64,000 nucleotides of DNA from Candidatus Hermodarchaeota archaeon (GTDB taxonomy: Archaea; Asgardarchaeota; Hermodarchaeia; Hermodarchaeales; Hermodarchaeaceae). Position numbers and translations under genes: made by a program. Each line of letters starts with the position of its first letter. The first letter of the stretch is position 1. The stretch covers positions 33,698 to 97,697 of the forward strand of contig JAEOUH010000069.1 of assembly GCA_016839365.1 (NCBI GenBank), given 5' to 3'. Shown one piece after another: positions 46,216 through 56,068 of the stretch. A model generated the notes under the pieces. That model did no database searches. It was not told where the DNA came from and was given only the letters and a program-made list of their open reading frames with translations.

Positions 46216-48543
46216 TTGATGGGTGTTTCTATGACCGGATTCTTCTCCACCTTTCTGAGCCTTACTCCCCTCGAGCAAGGCATGCTCTACTTCGTAATCA
46301 TCGCCGCCATCATTAGCCTCATCTACGCTGTCTGGCTCCGTCGTGATGTCCTCAAACACGACAAAGGCACCAAAGAAATGCAAGAAGTCTGGGGCTCCAT
46401 AAAAGAAGGATCCAACGCTTATCTGAGTAAACAGCTTCGTACTATTCTGCCAATCATCTTTCTCCTCACCTTTGTACTGTTCCTCTCCGTGTATATCATT
46501 CCGGCTAGCCCTGAAGCCGTTCATGTTTTCCCCCCGGGTCCCTATAACACGAGCTTCATCATCGCCATTGGACGCTCTGTAGCATTCATCATGGGCGCCC
46601 TCTCATCCCTCGCTGTCGGTCAACTCGGAATGCGAATAGCCATCGAATCGAACATTCGCGTTGCCTCCGCCTCTGGACGCAGCTACCGTGAAGCCCTCAA
46701 AATCGCCTACCACGGTGGCACCTTCACTGGCATGCTCACCGACGGACTCGGCTTACTTGGTGGTACCCTCATCTTCATCGCCTTTGGCATCAGCGCCCCT
46801 GACGCCCTCCTTGGTTTCGGTCTCGGTGGTACTCTCCTTGCCCTCTTCATGCGAATTGGTGGTGGCATCTACACCAAAGCCGCCGATGTCGGTGCTGACC
46901 TCGTCGGCAAAGTTGAAGCCGGGCTTCCCGAAGATGATCCCCGCAATGCCGCAGTCATCGCTGATCTAGTAGGTGATAACGTGGGTGATTGTGCTGGAAT
47001 GGCTGCAGACATCTTTGAATCCTATGAAGTCACCATAGTGTCCGCACTTATCCTTGGTGTTGCCCTCTTCGCCATTACTGGGGATATTTTCTGGATTGTC
47101 TTCCCCTTGGTAGTACGTGCCATTGGTGTCATCAGCAGCATTATCGGTACATTCATGGTTGCGGTGTGGCGAACTGAAAAAGCCGAGAAAGCCATGTTTT
47201 ACAGCTACGAAGTTAGTAGCGCGTTCACGATTATCGTTTCCAGCATCTTCGCTTATTTTTACACCGGTGATGTGCGCCTCGGCATTCTCGTCGCCGTCGG
47301 TGTCCTCCTTGCGGTCAGCTTCAACCCCCTGACCAACTACTTCACCAGTCACCGTCACCGACCGGTCGAAGAAATCGTCGAACAAGCCCACGGCGGACCC
47401 GCCACCATCGTTCTCAGCGGCATCAGCGTCGGCTATGAAGCCGCCGTCTGGATCCTCCTCGTCATCGTCGCCACCTTCATCGCTGCCTTCCTCATTGCCC
47501 CCGAATACGTCCTCTACGGCATCGCCCTCATCGGCATTGGCATGTTAAGTCACACAGGAAATAATGTGGCTATGGATAGCTATGGACCGATTGCGGATAA
47601 TGCGGGTGGGATTGCGGAGTTGACGGATATGCCGAAGGAACCTCGGAAGATTCTAGCGGATTTGGATGCGGTTGGGAATACGACCAAGGCGATCACCAAG
47701 AATGTGGCTATTGCTTCGGCGGTGATTGCAGCGAGTGCGTTGTTCTATAGTTTCGTCGTGGACGTGACACGCGCTGCCGATTTCTGGGGCGTTATTAATC
47801 CGTTGGCAATGGGGATTCAATTGGATAACCCGGTTGTCCTCGCCGGACTCTTACTAGGCGCAGCCTTACCATGGTTGTTTTCTGCGCTAGCAATCCGTGC
47901 GGTGAGCCGAGCCTCCACACAAATTATCGAGGAGGTGCGTGAGCAGTTTAAGACACCTGGTGTTATGGAAGGAAAGGTGAAACCGAAGTATGATCGAGTG
48001 GTAACGATTACCACTCGGGCCGCACAAAAAGAGCTCATCAGCTTGACAATCCTTGCGGTGGTGACCCCACTTGTGATAGGGTTGCTGCTGCAGATTCAGG
48101 CCTTGGGTGGATTCTTGGCTGGTCTAATTGCTTCTGGACTTCTCCTAGCCGTGTACATGTCGGTTGCGGGAGGCGCTTGGGATAATGCGAAGAAATACAT
48201 TGAAGACGAAATCTGTGCCCCTGAAAAAGGGACAGGTAAGGGTTCTGACAGACACAAAGCAGCTGTGTGCGGTGATACCATTGGTGATCCGTTAAAGGAT
48301 ACCGCAGGTCCAGCCTTGAATCCGATGATCAAAGTGGTGAATCTCGTCGCCTTGATTGTCGCACCAATTCTGCTAGTGTATCGGTTCACTCTGCCGGTAG
48401 TATGGCCTCCCACAATGGAATGGATTATTGGAACCCTTGTAATCGTCTTTGTGGTCCTAATACTCTTAGCGCTTTTAGTGTGGGCGTTCCGTCGGAGTCG
48501 TCGGTCCATTCCACCGATTGCAGAATGGGAGAGTCGGGACTAA
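46216..48543 (+). CDS. hppA: Membrane-bound pyrophosphatase (H+-translocating, likely K+-independent)
   Basis: DVGADLVGKVEAGLPEDDPRNAAVIADLVGDNVGDCAGMAADIFESYEVT; GNTTKA (Lys type); GDTIGDPLKDTAGPALNPMIK. Confidence 0.95.
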   Translation: MMGVSMTGFFSTFLSLTPLEQGMLYFVIIAAIISLIYAVWLRRDVLKHDKGTKEMQEVWGSIKEGSNAYLSKQLRTILPIIFLLTFVLFLSVYIIPASPEAVHVFPPGPYNTSFIIAIGRSVAFIMGALSSLAVGQLGMRIAIESNIRVASASGRSYREALKIAYHGGTFTGMLTDGLGLLGGTLIFIAFGISAPDALLGFGLGGTLLALFMRIGGGIYTKAADVGADLVGKVEAGLPEDDPRNAAVIADLVGDNVGDCAGMAADIFESYEVTIVSALILGVALFAITGDIFWIVFPLVVRAIGVISSIIGTFMVAVWRTEKAEKAMFYSYEVSSAFTIIVSSIFAYFYTGDVRLGILVAVGVLLAVSFNPLTNYFTSHRHRPVEEIVEQAHGGPATIVLSGISVGYEAAVWILLVIVATFIAAFLIAPEYVLYGIALIGIGMLSHTGNNVAMDSYGPIADNAGGIAELTDMPKEPRKILADLDAVGNTTKAITKNVAIASAVIAASALFYSFVVDVTRAADFWGVINPLAMGIQLDNPVVLAGLLLGAALPWLFSALAIRAVSRASTQIIEEVREQFKTPGVMEGKVKPKYDRVVTITTRAAQKELISLTILAVVTPLVIGLLLQIQALGGFLAGLIASGLLLAVYMSVAGGAWDNAKKYIEDEICAPEKGTGKGSDRHKAAVCGDTIGDPLKDTAGPALNPMIKVVNLVALIVAPILLVYRFTLPVVWPPTMEWIIGTLVIVFVVLILLALLVWAFRRSRRSIPPIAEWESRD

Positions 48544-48856
48544 AAGGCATCCTTTGCTTGGTGTGGCTGTAGAAATAAAAACGGGAACTTCACATGGAGT
48601 CATAGTGATTTCTAAGTCAAGTCCTTATCTAATTCTCATGGATGATGTGCTGAGTGGAAAAATCCCTCCAGATTCTATTGAACCACAGTATATCCTAGTC
48701 GCTCCAGGTAAGAAATCCCCCAGAGACAAGTTCATCGAAGGTATTAACTACTTAGCGAAGTTTGGTTGGCGATCGGTCGGCTATTCACACAACCAATTAT
48801 CCATAGTAACTCTTGGTCGTACTACAATCTATTGTCTGATGGAAAAAGTGGAATAA
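48518..48856 (+). CDS. Small hypothetical protein
   Basis: ORF overlapping the 3' end of hppA; start uncertain. Confidence 0.35.
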   Translation: MQNGRVGTKRHPLLGVAVEIKTGTSHGVIVISKSSPYLILMDDVLSGKIPPDSIEPQYILVAPGKKSPRDKFIEGINYLAKFGWRSVGYSHNQLSIVTLGRTTIYCLMEKVE

Positions 48857-48941
48857 ACGTCTACAACTACCAAAATTAGTCGGTAACAGAAGACCCAAAA
48901 AGCAGGCACACGCAGTAAGTATTATAGCTTTCTTAAGGTGT

Positions 48942-49130
48942 ATGCAGGTGTCTTCGCAACCACGGTCTGTAATCCTGTTAATCTTCTTGGGCATTGTGTT
49001 CATAAGTGCTGGGTTTGGGCTGTTGTTAATCCCATTGTTGGGATCCCTCTCTTATGTGGCTTCGATTTTATTGTTGGCTGTTGGGCTAATAGTCCTTATC
49101 CTAGCAGGCTGTTTGAGTCGGCGCTTCTAA
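48942..49130 (+). CDS. Small two-TM membrane protein
   Basis: VILLIFLGIVFISAGFGLLLIPLLGSLSYVASILLLAVGLIVLILAGCL. Confidence 0.4.
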   Translation: MQVSSQPRSVILLIFLGIVFISAGFGLLLIPLLGSLSYVASILLLAVGLIVLILAGCLSRRF

Positions 49131-49200
49131 ACACACTGGGAACTGTTTAAGCTTCAGCCTGCTTCAAGTATCAATTAATTCTACTGTTCACCACACAAGC

Positions 49201-49279
49201 CTTGGCGGATTAGACACCTCAAGGATAATGAAAACATCGGAGAGGGAATGGTTTTCTAAGGGGGGAGAGAGGTGCCAAA
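49201..49279. ncRNA. Candidate structured RNA element, copy 2
   Basis: CTTGG[CGGATTAGA]CACCTC…GAGGTGCCAA; shares GGCGGATTAG and GGAGAGGGAATGGTTTTCTA with copy 1 at 21285. Confidence 0.45.
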
Positions 49280-49466
49280 CTTCTCACCGCTGTAGTGGTC
49301 ACAATAGAAACATCTTAGGCAATATCCCGAATCCTCAAGTGGAATTCACGTTGGCGACATATAAAAGTATAGACTCACATTTTGTCGGGTTGATTCTCAA
49401 AACGAACTACACACTTTTAAGCGGGTTTCCTACCTAGTCGCCTCACCAATACCGAGGCTGATCTGC

Positions 49467-50738
49467 ATGGTCGATTTTGCCCTGACGAAACGTGAACAAG
49501 AAATCTTAGATACTGCCATGGCTTTCTCCAAAAAGTGGATTGTACCCTATGCTCGGGAACTCGAAGAAGCCGACGAGTTTCCCTGGAAACTGGCCCAGAA
49601 AGCCTATGATGCTGGGCTAATGAACTCGCATATACCTAAAGAATACGGTGGACCCGCTCATTCAATGGTGGAAGAGACCCTCATTGGGGAGGCTATTGGT
49701 TACGGTGACGGCGGTATCGCCACTACTATTTTAGCTAACAACTTGGCCCTCACGCCGCTTCTTATTACTGCAACTCCGGAGCAAATGGAGAAATACATCA
49801 AACCCTTTGCCACGGGCAAGGAAGCCCAGTTTGCCGCTTTCTGCCTCACTGAACGTGAGGCGGGATCTGATGCTGCTGCTGTGAAAACTACCGCCACGAA
49901 GGATGGTAATGAGTGGATCATCAATGGGCGCAAATGCTTTAGCACCAACGGGCACGTTGCTAAATATCACAGCGTCTTCACTACGGTGGATCCCTCATTG
50001 GGCTATAAGGGAATGGCTGTGCACATGGTGGACGCGGAACTTCCTGGGGTTAAGGTTGTCATGCTCGAAGACAAGCTTGGGCAGCGAGCTTCATTCCAAG
50101 CGGAAATTGAATACAAAGACGTCCGCATCCCCGGAGATTGTCTCTTCGGAGAGGTTGGTAGTGGTTTTAAGTATGCGATGCAAACCCTTGACCGTACTCG
50201 CGCAGCCATTGCAGCTTTGGGCGTAGGGATTGCACAACGTGCTGTAGATGAGGCAGCGATTTTCGCTAATCATCGCCGCCAATTCGGCAAACCCATCGGC
50301 GCCTATCAGGGTATCAACTTTATGATAGCAGATATGGAAGCTCGTACCATGCACGCCCGATGGGCTACTCGTTATTCTGCTTGGCTTGTCGACCAAGGAA
50401 AACGGAATACCAAAGAGTCCAGTTGTGCGAAGTTCTTCGCCACAGACGCTGCAATGCAAAATACACTGGATTGCATCCAAATCATGGGCGGCTATGGTTA
50501 TGCCAAAGAATATCCCGCCGAACAGATGATGCGCGGTGCCAAGCTTACCCAAATTTATGAAGGCACCAATCAGATTCAACGGATGGTCGCGGGACAGGCC
50601 GTCCTAAAAGAAGCCCAGGTCACCGAATTGGACACCGGATTCCGATTATCCTATTCAGGAAACGACTATCCCGATCCTTGGGGTCCTCGTGAAAGCAAGG
50701 TTCCTGATTTCTGGGGGAAACAGAAGGCTAAGAAATAA
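49467..50738 (+). CDS. Acyl-CoA dehydrogenase
   Basis: FCLTEREAGSDAAAVKTTA, INGRKCFSTNG, RRQFGKPIGAYQGINFMIADMEA, QIMGGYGYAKEYPAEQMMRGAKLTQIYEGTNQIQR. Confidence 0.95.
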   Translation: MVDFALTKREQEILDTAMAFSKKWIVPYARELEEADEFPWKLAQKAYDAGLMNSHIPKEYGGPAHSMVEETLIGEAIGYGDGGIATTILANNLALTPLLITATPEQMEKYIKPFATGKEAQFAAFCLTEREAGSDAAAVKTTATKDGNEWIINGRKCFSTNGHVAKYHSVFTTVDPSLGYKGMAVHMVDAELPGVKVVMLEDKLGQRASFQAEIEYKDVRIPGDCLFGEVGSGFKYAMQTLDRTRAAIAALGVGIAQRAVDEAAIFANHRRQFGKPIGAYQGINFMIADMEARTMHARWATRYSAWLVDQGKRNTKESSCAKFFATDAAMQNTLDCIQIMGGYGYAKEYPAEQMMRGAKLTQIYEGTNQIQRMVAGQAVLKEAQVTELDTGFRLSYSGNDYPDPWGPRESKVPDFWGKQKAKK

Positions 50739-50829
50739 GCTTCCTCTTGGGCTGAAAAATAAAAGAACGAGCCGACAGTGAATACTATGCCTGTCGACTC
50801 ATTAAAGCTAGCTCCGTCAAAGAGAGCTA

Positions 50830-51807
50830 CTATTCTTGTTTCTTGCGTCGTACTGAACGGACAGGAGGCGGTTGGCTAGCACCTACTAGACCAGCAAGAC
50901 CTAAGATTTCACCTCTAACCATGTCCATAGGAATGGCAAAGACGATCGTATTGCTTTGATCGAAGCTGATGTCTTCAAGGCTAGACAGAGTTCGTAAGTA
51001 AAGGGCTTGAGTGCTCATCTCCCGAACTGCTTGTTCGAGATTCTGAGCGGCCACTAGTTCCCCTTCGCTTTTGATAATTACGGCTCGGCGTTCTCGTTCG
51101 GCTTCCGCCTGGCGAGCAATTACTCGCTTCATATCCATGGGCAATTCAATGTTCTGAAGATTGACGCTTTGAATGTCAATGCCCCAGCGTTCTGTCTCTT
51201 TGTCCACGATTAACTTAATACGGTCGGCGATTTGGTCGCGTTGTGCTAGAAGGTCGTCGAGTTCAACGTTACCGATGACATCTCGCATGGTGGTTTGGGC
51301 GTATTGGACGGTGCTGAGTCTTACGTCTTGGATGTTAATGAGACTTTTGGGAGTATTGGTGACTTTCATGAAGACCACAGCGTCAATATTAAGACTGATG
51401 TTGTCGCGTGTCATTAGTTCTTGTTTCATCACATCTAGAGTCTGGATTCGCATGTCTTGGCGGATGAATCTTTCGACTCCAGGCCATTTGAAGAACATAC
51501 CTGGTCCGACGAGACGGACAAATTTCCCGAATCGCAGGACAATGGCTTCCTCCCACTGCTTATTGATGGACACAGTTGCGGGAATGAATATGAAAAACAT
51601 CACAGCAAAGAATCCAAAGAGGAATGGGAGAAAGAATGTCCAAAAGCCAAGTATTGGCACTAGGAAGGGGACTCCAAAGATCGCGATGAGGATGAAGATG
51701 ATTCCAAGGAAGAGGAATGTGAGCAATGGAAGTGGCGAGCCCCTATATTCATACATGCGTTGCTGCTCTCTTTCACTTTTCTCTACTTCAGTCACGGTTT
51801 TCACCAT
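50830..51807 (-). CDS. SPFH/stomatin-family membrane protein
   Basis: EEAIVLRFGKFVRLVGPGMFFKWPGVERFIRQDMRIQTLDVMKQELMTRDNISLNIDAVVFMKV; EAERERRAVIIKSEGELVAAQNL. Confidence 0.93.
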   Translation of the reverse strand: MVKTVTEVEKSEREQQRMYEYRGSPLPLLTFLFLGIIFILIAIFGVPFLVPILGFWTFFLPFLFGFFAVMFFIFIPATVSINKQWEEAIVLRFGKFVRLVGPGMFFKWPGVERFIRQDMRIQTLDVMKQELMTRDNISLNIDAVVFMKVTNTPKSLINIQDVRLSTVQYAQTTMRDVIGNVELDDLLAQRDQIADRIKLIVDKETERWGIDIQSVNLQNIELPMDMKRVIARQAEAERERRAVIIKSEGELVAAQNLEQAVREMSTQALYLRTLSSLEDISFDQSNTIVFAIPMDMVRGEILGLAGLVGASQPPPVRSVRRKKQE

Positions 51808-52056
51808 AGGTCACTCAAAGTGCTCTCACATCGTCCCTTATAGCTGTTGATTGAAAGACTAGTTGGGTGGGATGGTAGCACTGAAGTGTTGAGGGAATAT
51901 TGCGGTTTGGAACTATACGTAGATCATCTAAATAAACATCTATCCCGTGTGTATAGCCGAATCGGATATCCCGCACCAGGTTCGAATATCCCTCGTTCTA
52001 GGTTCCACGAGTTCAGGCTTAAAAAATTACGGGACAGGAATTGACATTAGCCACAA

Positions 52057-52263
52057 TTAGGTGATGTCAAGCCTTTGTGTTCGGGCAATAACGAAGCCAA
52101 GAATTACAATCGCGATTGCTATTATGACGAAAAAAGCCGTGAAGATAATACCAATGAACACGGCTCCGAAGGAGCCGAGTAAAAAATTGACAACTGAAGC
52201 AACGGCACATAGCATTGTAACAAACGCGAATTGGACCCAGTTCTTCGACCATTCTATCTTCAT
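52057..52263 (-). CDS. Small two-TM membrane protein
   Basis: 68 aa, two hydrophobic segments. Confidence 0.4.
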   Translation of the reverse strand: MKIEWSKNWVQFAFVTMLCAVASVVNFLLGSFGAVFIGIIFTAFFVIIAIAIVILGFVIARTQRLDIT

Positions 52264-52342
52264 ACCAAGTCATACCTTTTTTGTCGCAGGCAGGTGTGGG
52301 GGGCGAATTATTGAAGCTGTTGAAAAATCATTATTGGCTGTG

Positions 52343-53335
52343 TTACTTGGTTTTGATAAGATCTGGGTAATTCGGGTCGAGTTTACGAACTTGGTCAAAA
52401 CAGGCCTGGGCTTCCCGTGGCCGATTTAACTCAATGAGAATCCTGCCGCGAAGATATAGCCCATTTATATGGTGAGGACTCACCTCGAGAAGCCGATTGG
52501 TGATGTCTAAAGCTTCCTGGAACCGTTTGAGTTTTCGTGCTAGTGTGTTCGCAAGATTGTAGAGGGTGTGCACATCATGCGGGTTAAGTTTGGTGGCTCG
52601 TACATAGGCTTCAACTGCCTCTTTGTGCTTGTCTAGAATACCCAACGCAACACCTTTATCATACCACGCTCGCGCGTTTTCTGGTTCTAAGGCAATAACT
52701 CGTTTGAAAATCTTTAGGGCGTCTTCAGTCTGCTCCATCTTCCCCAAGAGTTCACCCATGTCAAGCCACGCTTCTACTTGCTCTGGGGTCATCTTGGTGG
52801 TTTTCTTATAACTGGCGAGAGCTTCTTCATTTTGGCCAAGCTGTTCGTGGATGACCCCACGATTATACCACGCTCGTGCGTCTCCAGGATTAATACGCAC
52901 AGTCTCAATAAAACATTCCAACGCTTCTTCGTAGCGCTCCATATCGGCTAAAATGACACCCCTATTGTACCAGGCGTTGGCATAATCCACTCGGTTTGGT
53001 GTACGTGTACGGGTGGCTCTGATGAAGCTTTCTAACGCCTCTTGAGCGCGTCCTAGTTCCTGATAGGCTGCCCCCAGGTTGTTCCACGCTTCAGTATAAT
53101 TATCATCTAATTCAGTTGCCCGTTGATAACAGTCCAAAGCCTCATTAATCCGACCTAATTCATCAAGGACAAGTCCCCGGTTAAACCAGATGGCTGCATC
53201 GTGGGGACATAATTCAGCAGCAGTAGTAAAAGCTTCCAACGCTTCTTGGTGGTTTCCCTGTTCGCCAAGTGTCACTCCGAGGTTAAACCAGTCTTCTGCT
53301 GTTAGATTGGTTTTTCGTGGCGGGTTCTTTGACAC
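52343..53335 (-). CDS. TPR-repeat protein
   Basis: Multiple AWYNRGVI…LGRYEEALECF-type 34-aa repeats. Confidence 0.95.
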   Translation of the reverse strand: MSKNPPRKTNLTAEDWFNLGVTLGEQGNHQEALEAFTTAAELCPHDAAIWFNRGLVLDELGRINEALDCYQRATELDDNYTEAWNNLGAAYQELGRAQEALESFIRATRTRTPNRVDYANAWYNRGVILADMERYEEALECFIETVRINPGDARAWYNRGVIHEQLGQNEEALASYKKTTKMTPEQVEAWLDMGELLGKMEQTEDALKIFKRVIALEPENARAWYDKGVALGILDKHKEAVEAYVRATKLNPHDVHTLYNLANTLARKLKRFQEALDITNRLLEVSPHHINGLYLRGRILIELNRPREAQACFDQVRKLDPNYPDLIKTK

Positions 53336-53347
53336 CTTCTCACCCTT

Positions 53348-53746
53348 TCATCCTGCCTGCAAAACCTGCAGCATTAGCTGCCCTAAGGGCACTGATTCAT
53401 GGGCTGCTCCAATAATGATGAGTTCCCACCGCTTCATCAAGTCCCGAAATGATACTTGTCCTGTGAACAAATTCATCAAAGTTTCACTTCTAGCCTTGTA
53501 GATCACATCAGGCGAAGGATAACTCCCTTTTCTGAGTTCCATCGTTCCTTGCTTAAAGACAATAATATGCACTGTTTCTGCTTCAGTTTCAAGTTGGAGG
53601 ACTTTCCCTTGATACGGGCCTACCCATCTTTTCACCTGCTCACGAAGTTCTGAGGTGTTATTGACCTTTGTCACCAATCCGTCGAATAATTGCATTATTG
53701 AACTAGTCATTCTCTCTTCTCTCCTGACTTTTTCTGTTTCATCCAA
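53348..53746 (-). CDS. SCP2-like sterol-carrier-domain protein
   Basis: VLQLETEAETVHIIVFKQGTMELRKGSYPSPDVIYKARSETLMNLFTGQVSFRDLMKR. Confidence 0.65.
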   Translation of the reverse strand: MDETEKVRREERMTSSIMQLFDGLVTKVNNTSELREQVKRWVGPYQGKVLQLETEAETVHIIVFKQGTMELRKGSYPSPDVIYKARSETLMNLFTGQVSFRDLMKRWELIIIGAAHESVPLGQLMLQVLQAG

Positions 53747-53997
53747 TTACGTATGGCTTCTAAAGCCGCTGCATTGACGTTTCGAGCATTGATGCTGCCT
53801 TTGTCTTGTTGTACTTTTTCTAGAAAATCTTGGTATTCACCATGGTCCATTAACACCACAATTCGTCCCTTGCGGTTGTTCACCATCGATTCCGCAACAT
53901 ATTGGTTCTGCTGAATTGACAGTGTCTCAATGTCATTTAGGCGAAGTGTGGGGTACCCAGGCCATTGCCCATCTGATGCTTTCTTGTATCGTTTCAC
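53707..53997 (-). CDS. Small hypothetical protein
   Basis: 96 aa in a run of same-strand genes; overlaps the next gene. Confidence 0.5.
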   Translation of the reverse strand: MKRYKKASDGQWPGYPTLRLNDIETLSIQQNQYVAESMVNNRKGRIVVLMDHGEYQDFLEKVQQDKGSINARNVNAAALEAIRNWMKQKKSGEKRE

Positions 53998-54009
53998 ACC
54001 AACTCCTCC

Positions 54010-54282
54010 TTAACTGATTCTTTCCTTTTTCAAATCAATTGACTGATCGCCAGGTATCTTAACTAATCCGGGTTGAAAGGGCCAATCAATTACATACCGC
54101 ATTCCTTTCTTCCCAGCCTTGTCTCCGCTGCGCCAGGTTCCCACGTAAATCCCACTTCCGAAGACACGGATATATTCACTTAATATGAGGGTCGCCGCTG
54201 CTTCAACACTAATGTTGGCATTTTCCGCTTTCTCAGCTAGTCCCTTCTGGATTTCTTTAGGTAGAATGATCTTCATCGACAT
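54010..54282 (-). CDS. Small hypothetical protein
   Basis: 90 aa; MSMKIILPKEIQKGLAEKAENANISVEAAATLILSEYI; same-strand cluster. Confidence 0.5.
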   Translation of the reverse strand: MSMKIILPKEIQKGLAEKAENANISVEAAATLILSEYIRVFGSGIYVGTWRSGDKAGKKGMRYVIDWPFQPGLVKIPGDQSIDLKKERIS

Positions 54283-54298
54283 CTACTCCTAACCATCG

Positions 54299-55078
54299 TT
54301 AATGTTTGGGTTTTGTTTTTCTTTTGATACGAAATGCTAAGCGTGTGTATGGATTCCCCCATCGTTCAACATAGAAACTTCCTTCTAACGGCCAACGGGA
54401 GGGTCCAAGCATTCGTGCTTTCTCAGGCACCCCAATACAAAAAGCGGCCAATGGCGTCCAGGTGCGAGGGATCCCTAGTTTGTCACAGATGAATTCGACA
54501 TGTCTTTTATCGGCAAAGGGGACCGCTTGATATGCGCAGGCGTATCCCATGGAATGGGCAACCAGCCACATACTGAAGACTCCCATGGCAACAACTACGC
54601 TACCGCAGAGCTCATTCGAATACATAGCGGGGCTATCATGCCAGCTTTCTGAGGCGCAGCATACGATTACCGCATCCGCTTTCTCAGGATACCTGAACAA
54701 GGAGCCATCCCGCATCTCCTCATATGTCCCCGGACGACTCGCATCAGGCATATACCAAAGTCGACCCTGGGTTGCCTCATACGGGTAGTTGCCAAAGACA
54801 TAGCGGGCTGCCTCCTGACTGATATCGGCGATGATCCGTTTCATTTCCTCATCTTCACGAATAATGACATACCGCCACATCTGCATGTTTTCTGGAGAAG
54901 GCGCATATCGGGCGGCATCCAAAATCAGCTCCAAATCTTCGTCTGGGATCCGTTCACCCGTCATGTGCCGGATGCTTCGCCGCATACGAAGTAACTCGAC
55001 TAATTGGTTCGTGGCAAGGGACTGGATATTGGATTCGCCTTTTTTTGACACAGATGCCTTAGATTTTGCTTCTGTCAT
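54299..55078 (-). CDS. Nitroreductase-family protein
   Basis: LLRMRRSIRHMTGERIPDEDLELILDAARYAPSPENMQMWRYVII; ACAYQAVPFADKRHVEFICDKLGIPRTWTPLAAFCIGVPE. Confidence 0.88.
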   Translation of the reverse strand: MTEAKSKASVSKKGESNIQSLATNQLVELLRMRRSIRHMTGERIPDEDLELILDAARYAPSPENMQMWRYVIIREDEEMKRIIADISQEAARYVFGNYPYEATQGRLWYMPDASRPGTYEEMRDGSLFRYPEKADAVIVCCASESWHDSPAMYSNELCGSVVVAMGVFSMWLVAHSMGYACAYQAVPFADKRHVEFICDKLGIPRTWTPLAAFCIGVPEKARMLGPSRWPLEGSFYVERWGNPYTRLAFRIKRKTKPKH

Positions 55079-55235
55079 AAATATTCCACCGTGGCGTCTC
55101 TATTCGAAATATATCTATGTGGTATTAAATGGTAGCTTTGTAAACGATGAAGCATCCACTATCAGGATAACACTGAGCAGAACAATTGGCGAAGTGAAAA
55201 ACACAGATACAGTTGAGGTAACTGCCCCCTTTAGG

Positions 55236-55940
55236 CTAGCCTGATCGGATGTGCATGTTCAGCTCTTCTAGCTTAGCAACAGCCGTAGCAACGGTATCCG
55301 GGGGTAAATCGGAAGGGCTAGATTTCAGGAGCGCGATGAGTTCTTTGTAGACACTCGCAGCCTTCGCCCGACTGCTGAGGTTATTCATTGCTGTATCACG
55401 GGCTTGCTCAATCAAAGGTTTTAGGTACTCTCGTTGCACCTTTTGCCGATTCTTCAGGTCGTTGATAATGTTATCATTCGTTTCAATGACCGTGGCAATT
55501 TTGGTATCAGGCACATCGGAGGGCCGACGAGGGGCTGCTGGTCCAGCAGCGGCTGGTATAGGGGCTGGAGCAGGTGCGGGAGCTGGCGCACGTGCAGGGG
55601 CTGGAGCGGAGGTCGGTGCAGGAGCTGGTGCAGGGGCAGTTCGTTGAAGTTGGGGGATTATCTGCTCGGTCATGGCTGATCGAATGGCTTTATCGATGAC
55701 TTCTGCAAGGGTGGCTTCAATGGGAGCCAATCCATCGGCAACCGCCTTCCCTGTAGCCGTCATAATATTACCGATGGCTTTATCCAGCGCATCAATACGC
55801 TTCTCAATATTGGTGATTTGTGCAGCCATCTTTTTCTGCGCTTCGTTAAGATGGCTGATATATGAAACAATCCTCTTCAACTCTTGATCAATTCCGCCTT
55901 TCTGAGCAGCAGGTGGCGGGGTTTGAGGTGGCTGTGTCAT
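55236..55940 (-). CDS. Coiled-coil protein with long Ala-Pro linker
   Basis: QLQRTAPAPAPAPTSAPAPARAPAPAPAPAPIPAAAGPAAPRRP between helical N- and C-terminal regions. Confidence 0.65.
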   Translation of the reverse strand: MTQPPQTPPPAAQKGGIDQELKRIVSYISHLNEAQKKMAAQITNIEKRIDALDKAIGNIMTATGKAVADGLAPIEATLAEVIDKAIRSAMTEQIIPQLQRTAPAPAPAPTSAPAPARAPAPAPAPAPIPAAAGPAAPRRPSDVPDTKIATVIETNDNIINDLKNRQKVQREYLKPLIEQARDTAMNNLSSRAKAASVYKELIALLKSSPSDLPPDTVATAVAKLEELNMHIRSG

Positions 55941-56068
55941 CAGAAATCAATCTCCATAAGCTGTTTACAAATAATACGGGCTAGCGGATAGTATAACCCT
56001 TCCGTTCTCCACTCCGTAAGACTCCAGATAAATGTTTAGCTCAATTTCTGGAAAAAGTCGGGTTGAAT

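Noticed and set aside
51960-51995. TTCGAAT sequence resembling a tRNA T-loop
   Set aside because: Flanks (CCAGG/ATCCC) cannot form the T-stem and no acceptor or anticodon arms are present
55462-55647. GAGAGAGARAGAGAEVGAGAGAGA ORF
   Set aside because: Antisense translation of the Ala-Pro linker repeat
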